This document shows positions 8,137-16,782 of a DNA stretch of 64,000 bases, piece after piece (position 1 is the stretch's first letter; each line of letters begins with the position of its first letter). The notes under the pieces were generated by a model, which was not told where the DNA came from, searched no databases, and saw nothing but the letters and a program-made list of their open reading frames with translations. The translations under genes were made by a program, and so were the position numbers. Origin of the DNA: Mesorhizobium carmichaelinearum (lineage in GTDB: Bacteria > Pseudomonadota > Alphaproteobacteria > Rhizobiales > Rhizobiaceae); assembly GCF_900199455.1 (NCBI RefSeq), contig NZ_FZQR01000012.1:186001-250000 (forward strand), in the 5' to 3' direction.

Positions 8137-8333
8137 GCCTCTATCCACCTTGGTGGTCGCACGGCGACGTTGCACGCCCTGCCCGCTTCCGCTTCAACCT
8201 GAAGTGACCGGGTTTGATGATCTCAACCTCTTATAGTTAATGCGCCCTTAACCTTCCCACCGATAGTCTGGCATCCGAATCTGCCGGAGTGCCTCATGTG
8301 CTGCGGCCAGGCAAATCACTGACGGGGAAGAGC

Positions 8334-10997
8334 ATGCGTTCAGGGGCTTCAGCACCGCTCGCGCTGACCGATACGGGGCACGGCATCCAGGCTTTCGCGC
8401 GGCGCCAGGTCGGCCGGCTGGTCGGCGCTGGTCTGTTCCTGGCTGTGGCCTTCGGGGTCGCCAGCCTCGCCACCTGGAACGTTGCCGATCCAAGCTTCTC
8501 GCACGCCACCAGCAACACCGTCACCAACGCCATGGGCTATGCGGGTGCCGTGTTCTCCGACCTTGCCATGCAGTTCTTCGGCCTCGCCGCGGTTGCCGCG
8601 CTGGTTCCGGCTGTGATCTGGGGGTATCTTTTGTTTTCGGCGCGCGGCGTCGACAGGCTGCCTAAGCGCGGACTGTTCTGGTTCGGTTTCGCGCTGCTCG
8701 CCGCGGCGATCGCCGGCTGCATCGTTCCGCCCAAGACCTGGCCGCTGCCCACCGGCCTTGGCGGCGTCTTCGGCGACATGGTGCTCAAGATTCCCGGTGT
8801 GCTCATCGGTGGCTATCCGACCGGGCTGATCGCCAGCGTGCTCGCCGTGCTGCTGGCCGCGCCGACGCTGTGGCTTTTCGCCTATGGCTCGGCGCTGATC
8901 GGGCGCAAGAATGGCTTCGCCGTGATGGAAGAGCCGGCGGCCGCGGACCCGCGCGAGGACGATCTTCTGTTCGACAATGACGAGGATGAGGGCGACGAGG
9001 GCATATTGGCGCTCGGTGCCATCACCCATTGGTGGCTGTCGCTGCGCGCGTGGATGCATCGCCGTGCGGTGCGCCGCAGGCAGGAGCGCGACGAGTACGA
9101 GCCGGAGATGGAGCCGCGCTCCACCGCTTGGCGGCGCGCCGCCGAACGGGTCGAATCGGCCGAATTCGCCGAACAGCGGATGAGTCCGGGTGGCCGCGCC
9201 CGCGTCGAACCGGAATTCTTCGCCGCCATGGTCAATGACCGCAGCGTTTCCGTCGATCCGGACGATGACGATATCTTCGACCGCGACGATGAGGACATGG
9301 ATTTTGACGCGGAGCCCGTCAGCCAGCGCCGTGGGGCCCCCACGGCCAAGGTGCAGCAGTTCCGCTCCGATGCCGCAACCCGGGTCGAGGCGCCGGCGCC
9401 TCGCCCGGCTCCCGGCGCCCGCGTCCAGCGCGAGGCGCAGACCTCGCTGATCGGCTCGGACAAGTTCGAGATGCCGTCGCTGCATTTCCTGTCCGAACCG
9501 AAGAACGTCGCGCGGGACCCAAGTCTCTCCAAGGACGCGCTGGAACAGAATGCGCGCCTGCTCGAGGGCGTGCTGGAGGATTTTGGCGTCAAGGGCGAGA
9601 TCATCGCCGTACGTCCCGGTCCGGTGGTCACTCTCTATGAGCTGGAACCCGCGCCCGGTATCAAATCGTCGCGCGTCATCGGCCTTTCGGACGACATCGC
9701 CCGCTCGATGAGCGCGATCGCCTGCCGCGTTGCCGTCGTGCCGGGGCGCAACGCCATCGGCATCGAACTGCCGAACGCCAAGCGCGAAACGGTATATTTG
9801 CGCGAGATCATGGCCAGCCGCGACTTCGAGACAACCAAGGCCAAGCTGGCACTGGCGCTGGGCAAGACCATCAATGGCGAGGCCGTCATCGTCGACATCG
9901 CCAAGATGCCACACGTGCTGGTCGCCGGCACCACCGGCTCGGGCAAGTCGGTCGCCATCAACACCATGATCCTGTCGCTGCTCTACCGGCTGACGCCGCA
10001 GGAATGCCGGCTGATCATGATCGACCCGAAGATGCTGGAACTCTCCGTCTATGACGGTATCCCGCATCTGCTCACGCCCGTCGTCACCGATCCGAAGAAG
10101 GCCGTGGTGGCACTGAAATGGACCGTGCGGGAGATGGAGGACCGTTACCGCAAGATGTCCAAGGTCGGCGTGCGCAACATCGACGGTTTCAACGCCCGCG
10201 TTCAGCTGGCCGAGAAAAAAGGCGAGAAGATTTCGCGCACCGTGCAGACCGGCTTCGACCGCCAGACTGGCGAGGCGATCTACGAGACCGAGGATCTCGA
10301 TCTCGAGCCGATGCCCTATATCGTCGTCATCATCGACGAAATGGCCGACCTGATGATGGTTGCCGGCAAGGACATCGAGGGCGCTGTGCAGCGCCTGGCG
10401 CAGATGGCGCGCGCTGCCGGCATCCACGTCATCATGGCGACGCAGCGTCCGTCGGTCGACGTCATCACCGGCACCATCAAGGCCAATTTCCCGACCCGCA
10501 TCTCCTTCCAGGTCACCTCCAAGATCGACAGCCGCACCATTCTGGGCGAGCAGGGCGCCGAGCAGCTGCTCGGCATGGGTGACATGCTCTATATGGCCGG
10601 CGGCGGCCGCATCCAGCGCGTGCACGGCCCCTTCGTTTCCGACGACGAGGTCGAGAAGATCGTCGGGCACCTGAAGCTACAGGGCGTGCCCGAATATCTC
10701 GACGCCATAACCGAGGACGACGACGAGGACGATGACGAACCGTCCGGCAAGGGTGGCGGTTCCGGTGGCGGCGGCGGTGGCAATTTCGAGGATTCCGACG
10801 ATCCTTACGACCAGGCGGTGGCGGTGGTGCTGCGCGACGGCAAGGCGTCCACCAGCTACATCCAGCGCCGTCTCGGCATCGGCTACAACCGCGCCGCCTC
10901 GATCATCGAGAAGATGGAAAAGGAAGGCATTGTCGGCCCGGCCAACCATGCAGGAAAACGCGAAATCCTGGTGCCGACCGAAGACGACAAATTCTGA
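8334..10997 (+). CDS. ftsK: DNA translocase FtsK
   Basis: The 887-residue protein has the standard FtsK layout. About four N-terminal membrane helices (first 200 residues) are followed by an acidic/proline linker. The RecA-like motor has Walker A GTTGSGKS at about residues 532-539 and Walker B IVVIIDEMADLMM. A Gly-rich spacer leads to the C-terminal gamma winged helix (about 822-887, with SYIQRRLGIGYNRAA). It pumps DNA at the division septum and activates XerCD at dif. The ATG at 8334 has GGGGAAG at the right distance; an earlier in-frame ATG at 8289 lacks it. Confidence 0.96.
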   Translation: MRSGASAPLALTDTGHGIQAFARRQVGRLVGAGLFLAVAFGVASLATWNVADPSFSHATSNTVTNAMGYAGAVFSDLAMQFFGLAAVAALVPAVIWGYLLFSARGVDRLPKRGLFWFGFALLAAAIAGCIVPPKTWPLPTGLGGVFGDMVLKIPGVLIGGYPTGLIASVLAVLLAAPTLWLFAYGSALIGRKNGFAVMEEPAAADPREDDLLFDNDEDEGDEGILALGAITHWWLSLRAWMHRRAVRRRQERDEYEPEMEPRSTAWRRAAERVESAEFAEQRMSPGGRARVEPEFFAAMVNDRSVSVDPDDDDIFDRDDEDMDFDAEPVSQRRGAPTAKVQQFRSDAATRVEAPAPRPAPGARVQREAQTSLIGSDKFEMPSLHFLSEPKNVARDPSLSKDALEQNARLLEGVLEDFGVKGEIIAVRPGPVVTLYELEPAPGIKSSRVIGLSDDIARSMSAIACRVAVVPGRNAIGIELPNAKRETVYLREIMASRDFETTKAKLALALGKTINGEAVIVDIAKMPHVLVAGTTGSGKSVAINTMILSLLYRLTPQECRLIMIDPKMLELSVYDGIPHLLTPVVTDPKKAVVALKWTVREMEDRYRKMSKVGVRNIDGFNARVQLAEKKGEKISRTVQTGFDRQTGEAIYETEDLDLEPMPYIVVIIDEMADLMMVAGKDIEGAVQRLAQMARAAGIHVIMATQRPSVDVITGTIKANFPTRISFQVTSKIDSRTILGEQGAEQLLGMGDMLYMAGGGRIQRVHGPFVSDDEVEKIVGHLKLQGVPEYLDAITEDDDEDDDEPSGKGGGSGGGGGGNFEDSDDPYDQAVAVVLRDGKASTSYIQRRLGIGYNRAASIIEKMEKEGIVGPANHAGKREILVPTEDDKF

Positions 10998-11128
10998 TGG
11001 GGAGCCGGCCGCAACTTTGAACCGTGCGGCGCGTTGAAGCGAGGGAGCACCGTCCGTCCGCCAAACTTCAGCCCAACTGGGGGATCAGGACAACGACAGC
11101 TACAGGAATCACCAAGAGAGTGACCGCC

Positions 11129-11809
11129 ATGAAAAACGATCTTTCCGCACTCGGCAATTTTGCCCCGACCCGCCGCCAGCTGCTCGGCCTCGGCCTTGTT
11201 GCTGCGGGTGCCGCCGCCCTCAATGTAGTACCCGGCTTCGAATTGCTGGCCTCGGCGCAGGCCGCCGTGCCCGCGGCCGCGCAGAAGATCGCCGACCATT
11301 TTTCCTCGGTCAAATCGATGAGCGGCGAATTCGTCCAGTTCGGCCCCAAGGGCGAGCAGACCGGCGGCAAGTTCTTCCTGGAACGGCCGGGCAAGATCCG
11401 CTTCAACTATGACGGAGCGTCGAACTTCAAGGTGATCTCGGACGGCAAGTCGGTGGTCATCCTCAACAAGAAAATGAACACATCAGACCTTTATCCGCTG
11501 TCGAAGACGCCGCTCAAGCTGCTGCTCGACGACCGCATCGATCTCTCCGGCGACCGCGTCAAAAGCGTCAAGGAAGAGGACGACCTCACCACCATCAAGC
11601 TTTCCGACAAGTCGGTGTTCGGCAATGCGATGATCACCATGATGTTCGATCCGAAAACCTACGATCTGCGCCAGTGGACCATCACCGACGCGCAGGGCAA
11701 GGACACCACGGTGATGATCTTCAACACCAAGGAAGGCGTCAGCTTTGCGCCCGACACTTTTGCGATCGATTACACCGCGAATCGCGAGCTCAACACCAAG
11801 ACGCGGTAG
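11129..11809 (+). CDS. LolA-like outer-membrane lipoprotein carrier with twin-arginine-type signal
   Basis: The 226-residue protein resembles LolA, the periplasmic chaperone that carries lipoproteins to the outer membrane. Typical segments are MSGEFVQFGPKGEQTGGKFFLERPGKIRFNYD (read as two adjoining pieces) and LLLDDRIDLSG. The N-terminus contains TRRQLLGLG followed by a hydrophobic stretch and an Ala-rich cleavage region, so export may use Tat rather than Sec. That would be unusual for LolA. The ATG at 11129 is the plausible start. It may be cotranscribed with ftsK. Confidence 0.82.
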   Translation: MKNDLSALGNFAPTRRQLLGLGLVAAGAAALNVVPGFELLASAQAAVPAAAQKIADHFSSVKSMSGEFVQFGPKGEQTGGKFFLERPGKIRFNYDGASNFKVISDGKSVVILNKKMNTSDLYPLSKTPLKLLLDDRIDLSGDRVKSVKEEDDLTTIKLSDKSVFGNAMITMMFDPKTYDLRQWTITDAQGKDTTVMIFNTKEGVSFAPDTFAIDYTANRELNTKTR

Positions 11810-11979
11810 ACCGATCGCTCCAATAGCTGTGGAAAGTAATGGGCCGCGGTTCGCCGAGCGCGGCCCGGCTTGTATTTGCAGCCTTCGGCTGGCAGGTTCC
11901 CGGGACTGACTCCGTCAATAGGCGTCTTCTCCGCCAGAGCCCATCGGTCTGGCCGGATACACGCTGTCCTGGATTGCGA

Positions 11980-12786
11980 ATGCCCTTTTCGATTGCCACC
12001 TGGAACATCAACTCCGTTCGCCTGCGCATGCCGATCGTCGAGCGACTGCTCGATGAGCACGCCCCCGATGTGCTCTGCCTGCAGGAAACGAAAGTTCCCG
12101 ATGAGCTGTTTCCCGAAAAGGCATTCCGCAGGCTCGGCTACCAGCACATCGCCTTCCATGGCCAGAAGGGCTATCACGGCGTCGCGACGGTGGCGCGGCG
12201 GCCGATCGAGGTGGTCGAAAAGCGCCGCTTCTGCGAGATCGAGGACAGCCGACATTTGTCGGTGACGGTACGGGCCGGCGGCAAGACGATCCTGCTGCAC
12301 AATTTCTACGTTCCGGCGGGCGGCGACGAACCCGATCCCGAGATCAACAAGAAATTCAAGCACAAGCTCGATTTCGTCGCCGAGATGAACGCCATCCGCG
12401 CCGAGCATAGCGAGGTGTCCGCCTCGGTGCTGGTCGGCGACCTCAACATCGCGCCGCTCGAGCACGATGTCTGGTCGCACAAGCAATTGCTCAACGTGGT
12501 CAGCCACACACCCATCGAGACCGAAAACTTCGAGGCGATGCGGCTCGCCGGCAACTGGGTCGACCTGATGCGGCTCGACGTGCCGCTAGACCAGAAGCTC
12601 TACACCTGGTGGAGTTATCGCGCGCAGGACTGGGAGGCGTCAAACCGGGGCCGTCGGCTCGACCATGTCTGGTCGTCACCAAACCTGGTGACCGATTTCG
12701 CCGGCTACGAAATCCTGAGGGCGGCGCGCGGCTGGGAGCGACCGTCGGACCATGTTCCGGTCATTGCGCGGTTTGATCTCGACTAA
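11980..12786 (+). CDS. xthA: Exodeoxyribonuclease III
   Basis: The 268-residue AP endonuclease/3'-5' exonuclease of the EEP fold shows all family blocks: ATWNINSVR at the N-terminus, LCLQETK (metal-binding Glu), VGDLNIAP (Asp/Asn), GRRLDHVW and the terminal PSDHVPV (catalytic Asp-His). It repairs abasic and blocked 3' ends in DNA. The ATG at 11980 gives the canonical start MPFSIATWN; the frame extends upstream without a credible start. Confidence 0.95.
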   Translation: MPFSIATWNINSVRLRMPIVERLLDEHAPDVLCLQETKVPDELFPEKAFRRLGYQHIAFHGQKGYHGVATVARRPIEVVEKRRFCEIEDSRHLSVTVRAGGKTILLHNFYVPAGGDEPDPEINKKFKHKLDFVAEMNAIRAEHSEVSASVLVGDLNIAPLEHDVWSHKQLLNVVSHTPIETENFEAMRLAGNWVDLMRLDVPLDQKLYTWWSYRAQDWEASNRGRRLDHVWSSPNLVTDFAGYEILRAARGWERPSDHVPVIARFDLD

Positions 12787-13278
12787 TTATCCGGACCGGC
12801 GCTTTTCCCACTCCGGCCGCAGCTGCGCCATGACCAGTTCGTCGCGGTGCACACCGTTGAAGAATGCGCTGCCTCGCGCAATGCCTTCGGCCGTGAATCC
12901 AACCGCCTCATAGGCGCGCCGCGCGCGATTATTGTCCGGAAAGAGGCCGATGCAGAGCCGGTAGGCGTCGGTCTCGACAAAGACCCGATCAAACGCCGCC
13001 GCCAGCAGTATTCGGCCCTGGCCTTGCCCCGGCGCGACGACGGCAATGCGCTTGACCAGTGTCACACGTTCGGGGGAAGCCCAACCGCGCAGGATGACGA
13101 AGCCGATCGGCACGGAACCCTCGGTCCCTACGAAATAGGCGTGCGCGCCGTCGGAAAGGGCTTGGCGATGACGTGGCTCGTCCCAGCGCCCGACGAACGC
13201 GTCGTAGCCCTCGCGGCGTTCCGTGGCCATGATGAAGGGCAGGTCATTTTCGGTGGCGCGAACAAGCTGAAAGGTCAT
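12787..13278 (-). CDS. GNAT-family N-acetyltransferase
   Basis: The 163-residue protein has the GNAT fold signature. A central VKRIAVVAPGQGQGRILL corresponds to motif A with the acetyl-CoA loop, and the C-terminal part has NNRARRAYEAVGF. The substrate cannot be predicted. Its ATG lies 4 bases after the stop of the cyclic-nucleotide-binding gene, so the two probably form one leftward unit. It is convergent with xthA, the stops being adjacent. Confidence 0.88.
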   Translation of the reverse strand: MTFQLVRATENDLPFIMATERREGYDAFVGRWDEPRHRQALSDGAHAYFVGTEGSVPIGFVILRGWASPERVTLVKRIAVVAPGQGQGRILLAAAFDRVFVETDAYRLCIGLFPDNNRARRAYEAVGFTAEGIARGSAFFNGVHRDELVMAQLRPEWEKRRSG

Positions 13279-13282
13279 GTCC

Positions 13283-13738
13283 TCAGCCGGAAAACCGCGG
13301 CCCCAGCTCTTCGATGCGACGGATCATGGCCTGGAATTCCTCGGAGATACGCTTGTGCAGCTTCACCGCCACTTCCGGATATTCCTCCAGGATGCGGCGG
13401 AACATCTTGCGGCTGAGCCTGATGACTTCCGAGTCGATTTCGGCCGACGCGCTGGTCAGCCGGTTGGTGTCGGCGATCAATGCCAGTTCGCTGAGGATGG
13501 TGCCGGGGCCGGCGGTACCGATCGGGATACGTTCGCCACCCTGCTCGCGATAGAGCACGATGCGTCCGCTGACCACGACATAGGCCGAATCGGCCTCGTC
13601 GTCCTCGCGGTAAAGCTTGTGGTTGGCTTGCAGCAGGGTGTTCTCGGCGCCGAAGGCGAGCAGGCGCAGCTGTTCCTGCGTGAAACCCTGGAAGAGGCTC
13701 ACGGCGGACAGGATGCGGATGTCGTCATCCAACGCCAT
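13283..13738 (-). CDS. Cyclic-nucleotide-binding domain protein without a DNA-binding domain
   Basis: The 151-residue protein is almost entirely one Crp/Fnr-type cNMP-binding jelly roll (residues about 10-125: LFQGFTQEQL, DSAYVVVSGRIVLY, GPGTILSELALI), followed by a helical tail. No helix-turn-helix follows, so it is probably a ligand or redox sensor or a protein partner rather than a regulator itself. The conserved Arg of true cAMP sites is not obvious. It is first gene of a two-gene unit with the GNAT. Confidence 0.85.
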   Translation of the reverse strand: MALDDDIRILSAVSLFQGFTQEQLRLLAFGAENTLLQANHKLYREDDEADSAYVVVSGRIVLYREQGGERIPIGTAGPGTILSELALIADTNRLTSASAEIDSEVIRLSRKMFRRILEEYPEVAVKLHKRISEEFQAMIRRIEELGPRFSG

Positions 13739-13862
13739 CTCTAGCTGCGTCCCCGAACGGTCAGTCCAATCCCTCCTTCACGAGCAGATCCCGAAAATCT
13801 CCTCCAACAGGATCGCACCCGAAAGCGGCCCCGCCCTGACCGCGCATTGGATAATGAAATGT

Positions 13863-14546
13863 TTAAGGAACCAGCTTGTAGCCACCGCTTTCTGTCACAA
13901 GAATTTCCGCATTGGAAGGATCGCGCTCGATCTTCTGGCGCAGCCGGTAGACATGGGTTTCCAGCGTGTGCGTGGTGACGCCGGAATTGTAGCCCCAGAC
14001 TTCCTCGAGCAGCACGTCGCGCGTCACCACCTTCTGGTCGGCGCGGTAAAGATATTTGATGATCGAGGCTTCCTTCTCCGTCAGCCGCACCTTGCCGCCG
14101 CGCGGGTCGATGAGCAGCTTCTGGCTGGGCTTGAAGGTGTAAGGGCCGACCGAGAAGGTGGCATCCTCGCTCTGCTCATGCTGGCGCAGCTGGGCGCGGA
14201 TGCGCGCCAACAGCACCGCGAAGCGGAACGGCTTGGTGACATAGTCGTTGGCGCCGGCCTCGAGACCCAGAATCGTGTCCGAATCGGTGTCGTGGCCGGT
14301 CAGCATGATGATCGGCGCCTTGTAGCCGCCCTTGCGCAGGATCTTGACGGCCTCGCGGCCATCCATGTCGGGCAGGCCGACATCCATGATGAGCAGGTCG
14401 ATGAGGCCGCCGCGCGCGGCGGTGACGCCTTTTGCCGCAGTCGCTTCCTGCAGCACGTCGAATTCCTCATAGAGGGCGAGTTGCTCGACCAGTGTGCCGC
14501 GCAGGTCGTCATCGTCGTCGACGATCAGGATGGTGCGTGAAGTCAT
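13863..14546 (-). CDS. cenR: OmpR-family response regulator, CenR type
   Basis: The 227-residue regulator has a receiver domain (acidic cluster DDDDD at 10-14, phospho-acceptor Asp55 in IMDVGLPDMDG, YVTKPF near 105) and an OmpR/PhoB winged helix. The C-terminal block YNSGVTTHTLETHVYRLRQK and ending SGGYKLVP match alphaproteobacterial CenR, the cell-envelope regulator paired with CenK in Caulobacter and relatives. No kinase gene is adjacent, which is usual for CenR. Assignment rests on remembered family sequence, not a search. Confidence 0.85.
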   Translation of the reverse strand: MTSRTILIVDDDDDLRGTLVEQLALYEEFDVLQEATAAKGVTAARGGLIDLLIMDVGLPDMDGREAVKILRKGGYKAPIIMLTGHDTDSDTILGLEAGANDYVTKPFRFAVLLARIRAQLRQHEQSEDATFSVGPYTFKPSQKLLIDPRGGKVRLTEKEASIIKYLYRADQKVVTRDVLLEEVWGYNSGVTTHTLETHVYRLRQKIERDPSNAEILVTESGGYKLVP

Positions 14547-14630
14547 GGATCAATCCGTTGTTTTGAAAAGTGAATTCATTTGACCGCTGCGTATTTATGC
14601 GGAAGCTGGCCAACACAATAGCCGATCACA

Positions 14631-15227
14631 GTGATTTGTTCCGTGGCACGATCATACAAGAAAAAACGCGATCGCAATGCAGCCGGCGCAATTTTGCGAA
14701 AACGGCTGCGTGTGCTGACCGTGCGGGCAAGGCCCGGCCACCCCAGCCAGGGCCTGCTGCAGGCCGGAAAAACAGTGTTTGCCTGTGCTCTGGGGCGCGG
14801 TGGCATCTCGGCCGACAAGCGCGAGGGCGACGGTGCCACGCCGCTTGGCTCGATGCGGATCCTGTCGGGTTATTTCCGGGGAGATGAGTTTGCCGGTGGC
14901 CGCAGGACCCGGCTGGCGATGACGCCGATCGGGCCCGATCTCGGCTGGTGCGAGGTGCCGGACGACCGCAACTACAACAGGCCGGTCAAGATCCCCTATG
15001 GCGCCAGCCATGAACGCATGCGGCGCGACGACCGGCTCTACGACGCCTGCCTGGTGCTCGACTGGAACATTTCGCCGCGCCGCCGCGGGCGCGGCAGCGC
15101 GATCTTCTTCCACCTGGCGCGTCCTGGTTTCACGCCGACGCAAGGCTGTGTCGCGGTGACCGCCCGCACCATGGCGCGGCTCTTACCGCTGCTGTCGGAT
15201 AGGACGGTGATGAGGGTGGTGCGGTAG
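14631..15227 (+). CDS. L,D-transpeptidase (YkuD) family protein
   Basis: The frame ends with a YkuD-type catalytic block: His161 in FFHLARPG and Cys173 in PTQGCVAV, the His/Cys pair of L,D-transpeptidases that cross-link peptidoglycan or anchor proteins to it. The family pattern KREGDGATPLG lies near the middle. No signal peptide is visible. The start is uncertain: GTG 14631 gives 198 residues, but homologous openings resemble RLRVLTVRARPGH, so a start near TTG 14694 is possible. It is divergent from cenR, an envelope regulator. Confidence 0.82.
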   Translation: MICSVARSYKKKRDRNAAGAILRKRLRVLTVRARPGHPSQGLLQAGKTVFACALGRGGISADKREGDGATPLGSMRILSGYFRGDEFAGGRRTRLAMTPIGPDLGWCEVPDDRNYNRPVKIPYGASHERMRRDDRLYDACLVLDWNISPRRRGRGSAIFFHLARPGFTPTQGCVAVTARTMARLLPLLSDRTVMRVVR

Positions 15228-15430
15228 GGGCTGCCGATATTCAGGTGAGGCCGGCCTGCAAACGGCGGTTTCCTGCGCTTCCGGCCTTCGCCGGCCGAAG
15301 CACTCATGGGTGGCGTGGCTGTTGAGGCTATGGCCGGCGCAGGCCGGTGCTCACGTACCTCAGTACGCTCCGCTCCGGTTCTCGGAACCCACCGTTTTCG
15401 ACTCGGCCTGACCTGAATCTCGACAGCCCC
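15227..15430. mobile_element. MITE-like element with about 40-bp imperfect terminal inverted repeats
   Basis: The 204-base segment begins GGGGCTGCCGATATTCAGGT and its far end read on the opposite strand begins GGGGCTGTCGAGATTCAGGT. Similarity continues through AGGCCG and AAACGG for about 40 bases. The first base coincides with the last base of the L,D-transpeptidase stop codon. It holds no coding frame and lies between convergent genes. Confidence 0.6.
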
Positions 15431-15437
15431 ACATACG

Positions 15438-15695
15438 TCAAAGGTTCGGCCGCCTCGGCTGCTGCCAACCCGTGCCCAGCAGTCCGATTTCGCGAAGCTC
15501 CCGGTCCATCGCCTTGGCGATGTCGCGACGTTCGCCGCCGATATCGCGCAGTTCACGGTCGGTGAGGTCGTCGACCGATGCCAAGGGAAGCCTGGCTGCG
15601 ACGTTGGCTTGGCGCAGCCAGTCGAACGTGGCGCGCAGCCACTGCGGGAGAGATGATTTCAGGGCGGTGTGGGACTTCAGAGCGATGTCGGTCAT
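15438..15695 (-). CDS. DUF1127 small protein
   Basis: The 85-residue protein contains the DUF1127 signature near its middle (DDLTDRELRDIGGERRDIAKA) with a Trp-rich amphipathic part before it (PQWLRATFDWLRQ). Short DUF1127 proteins in alphaproteobacteria have been linked to RNA turnover, phosphate and stress phenotypes. The gene is divergent from the LysR regulator, and a hairpin in its 5' leader covers the Shine-Dalgarno region (listed separately). Confidence 0.85.
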   Translation of the reverse strand: MTDIALKSHTALKSSLPQWLRATFDWLRQANVAARLPLASVDDLTDRELRDIGGERRDIAKAMDRELREIGLLGTGWQQPRRPNL

Positions 15696-15700
15696 GACTT

Positions 15701-15719
15701 TATCCGGTTTCTCCGGATA
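15701..15719 (-). promoter_or_regulatory. Leader hairpin over the DUF1127 ribosome binding site
   Basis: TATCCGG-N5-CCGGATA is a perfect inverted repeat 5 bases upstream of the DUF1127 ATG. On the mRNA (minus strand) it contains the GGAG. It may act as RNA hairpin or DNA operator. Confidence 0.5.
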
Positions 15720-15768
15720 TCAAATCCGGTTTGAAGGTGTTTCGATGGTTCAATCATGCCGGATTGAA
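15720..15768. promoter_or_regulatory. Two further inverted repeats in the DUF1127/LysR divergent region
   Basis: TCAAA-TCCGG-TTTGA (15720-15734) and TTCAATC-N6-GATTGAA (15749-15768) are perfect inverted repeats. The second has the dimensions of a LysR-type site and is a candidate operator for the adjacent LysR regulator. Confidence 0.45.
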
Positions 15769-15825
15769 AAATAAACGGGAAACGAGTAGTTCTTTTCAGA
15801 TCATCAAGTTTTATTTGGAGATCAG

Positions 15826-16755
15826 ATGTCTCGCCTCCTGCCCGGAACGCGTGCGCTGAGGACCTTCGAGGCGGCAGCACGTCACCTCAATTTCACCCGC
15901 GCCGCCGACGAGCTTGGGCTGACGCCGGCGGCGGTCAGCCACCAGGTCAAGGAGATCGAAGACCAGCTCGACCTGGTGCTGTTCACGCGCACCAGCCGCA
16001 CCATGCGGCTGACGGAAGCGGGAAACGTGCTTCACGAAGCGTCGATCGACGCGCTCGACCTGCTCAACCGGGCGGTGTCCCGCGCCCGCAAGATGACGCG
16101 CGGCACGGCGCTCTTGAAAGTGACGCTCGACGCGCAGTTCGCGACGAAATGGCTGATGCGGCGCATCGATGATTTCCGCCGTCAAAGGCCAGGCATCGAG
16201 TTGCGCTTCGACATCACCTACGATCTCAGAGACTTCGAGCGCGACGACGTCGATATCGGCATTCGGTTCGGCACCGGCAAATATCCTGGGCTTCGCACGC
16301 ACCGGCTGTTCGACAACATCATCATTCCGGTGTGCAGCCCGGCGCTGCTCGCGTCAGGGCCGCCGCTCAGTGAACCGCGCGACCTCTTCCAGCACACGCT
16401 CGCGCATATCGAATGGTCGCGGCAAGGCGTCACCTGGCCGAACTGGAGCATGTGGATGCAGGCGGCCGGCGTCGACGATTTCGACGACAGCCGCACCCTC
16501 GTCTTCGGCTCCTCGACCGACGCCACGCAGGCGGCACTCGACGGCAATGCCGTGGCGCTGGCCGACTTCGCCATGGTCGCCAACGATTTGTCGCAAGGGC
16601 GTCTCGTCCGCCCCTTCGAGCTCGGCATCAAGGTCGCGCCGGAGTTCGCCTATTTCCTGGTTTATCCGGAAACCGCGAAGGACGACGCCCGCGTCGTCGC
16701 GTTTCGCGAGTGGCTTATCGAGGAGGCTGCAAAGCCGCATAGCACGGAGGCATGA
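15826..16755 (+). CDS. LysR-family transcriptional regulator, GcvA-like
   Basis: The 309-residue regulator starts MSRLLPGTRALRTFEAAARH, with an N-terminal winged helix (LNFTRAADELGLTPAAVSHQVKEIE) and a C-terminal substrate-binding domain (LFDITYDLRDFERDDVDIGIRFG region). The opening and the RFG motif resemble the GcvA subgroup. It probably represses or activates the divergent DUF1127 gene and itself through sites in the 130-base intergenic region. The ligand is unknown. No glycine-cleavage gene is nearby. Confidence 0.9.
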   Translation: MSRLLPGTRALRTFEAAARHLNFTRAADELGLTPAAVSHQVKEIEDQLDLVLFTRTSRTMRLTEAGNVLHEASIDALDLLNRAVSRARKMTRGTALLKVTLDAQFATKWLMRRIDDFRRQRPGIELRFDITYDLRDFERDDVDIGIRFGTGKYPGLRTHRLFDNIIIPVCSPALLASGPPLSEPRDLFQHTLAHIEWSRQGVTWPNWSMWMQAAGVDDFDDSRTLVFGSSTDATQAALDGNAVALADFAMVANDLSQGRLVRPFELGIKVAPEFAYFLVYPETAKDDARVVAFREWLIEEAAKPHSTEA

Positions 16756-16782
16756 GCCGGCGAGCCGAGCCCGGTCTTTCTG

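Noticed and set aside
8349..10670. A 773-residue open frame on the minus strand
   Set aside because: It is antisense to ftsK and has His/Arg/Asp-rich composition typical of a GC-rich shadow frame; no motif is seen.
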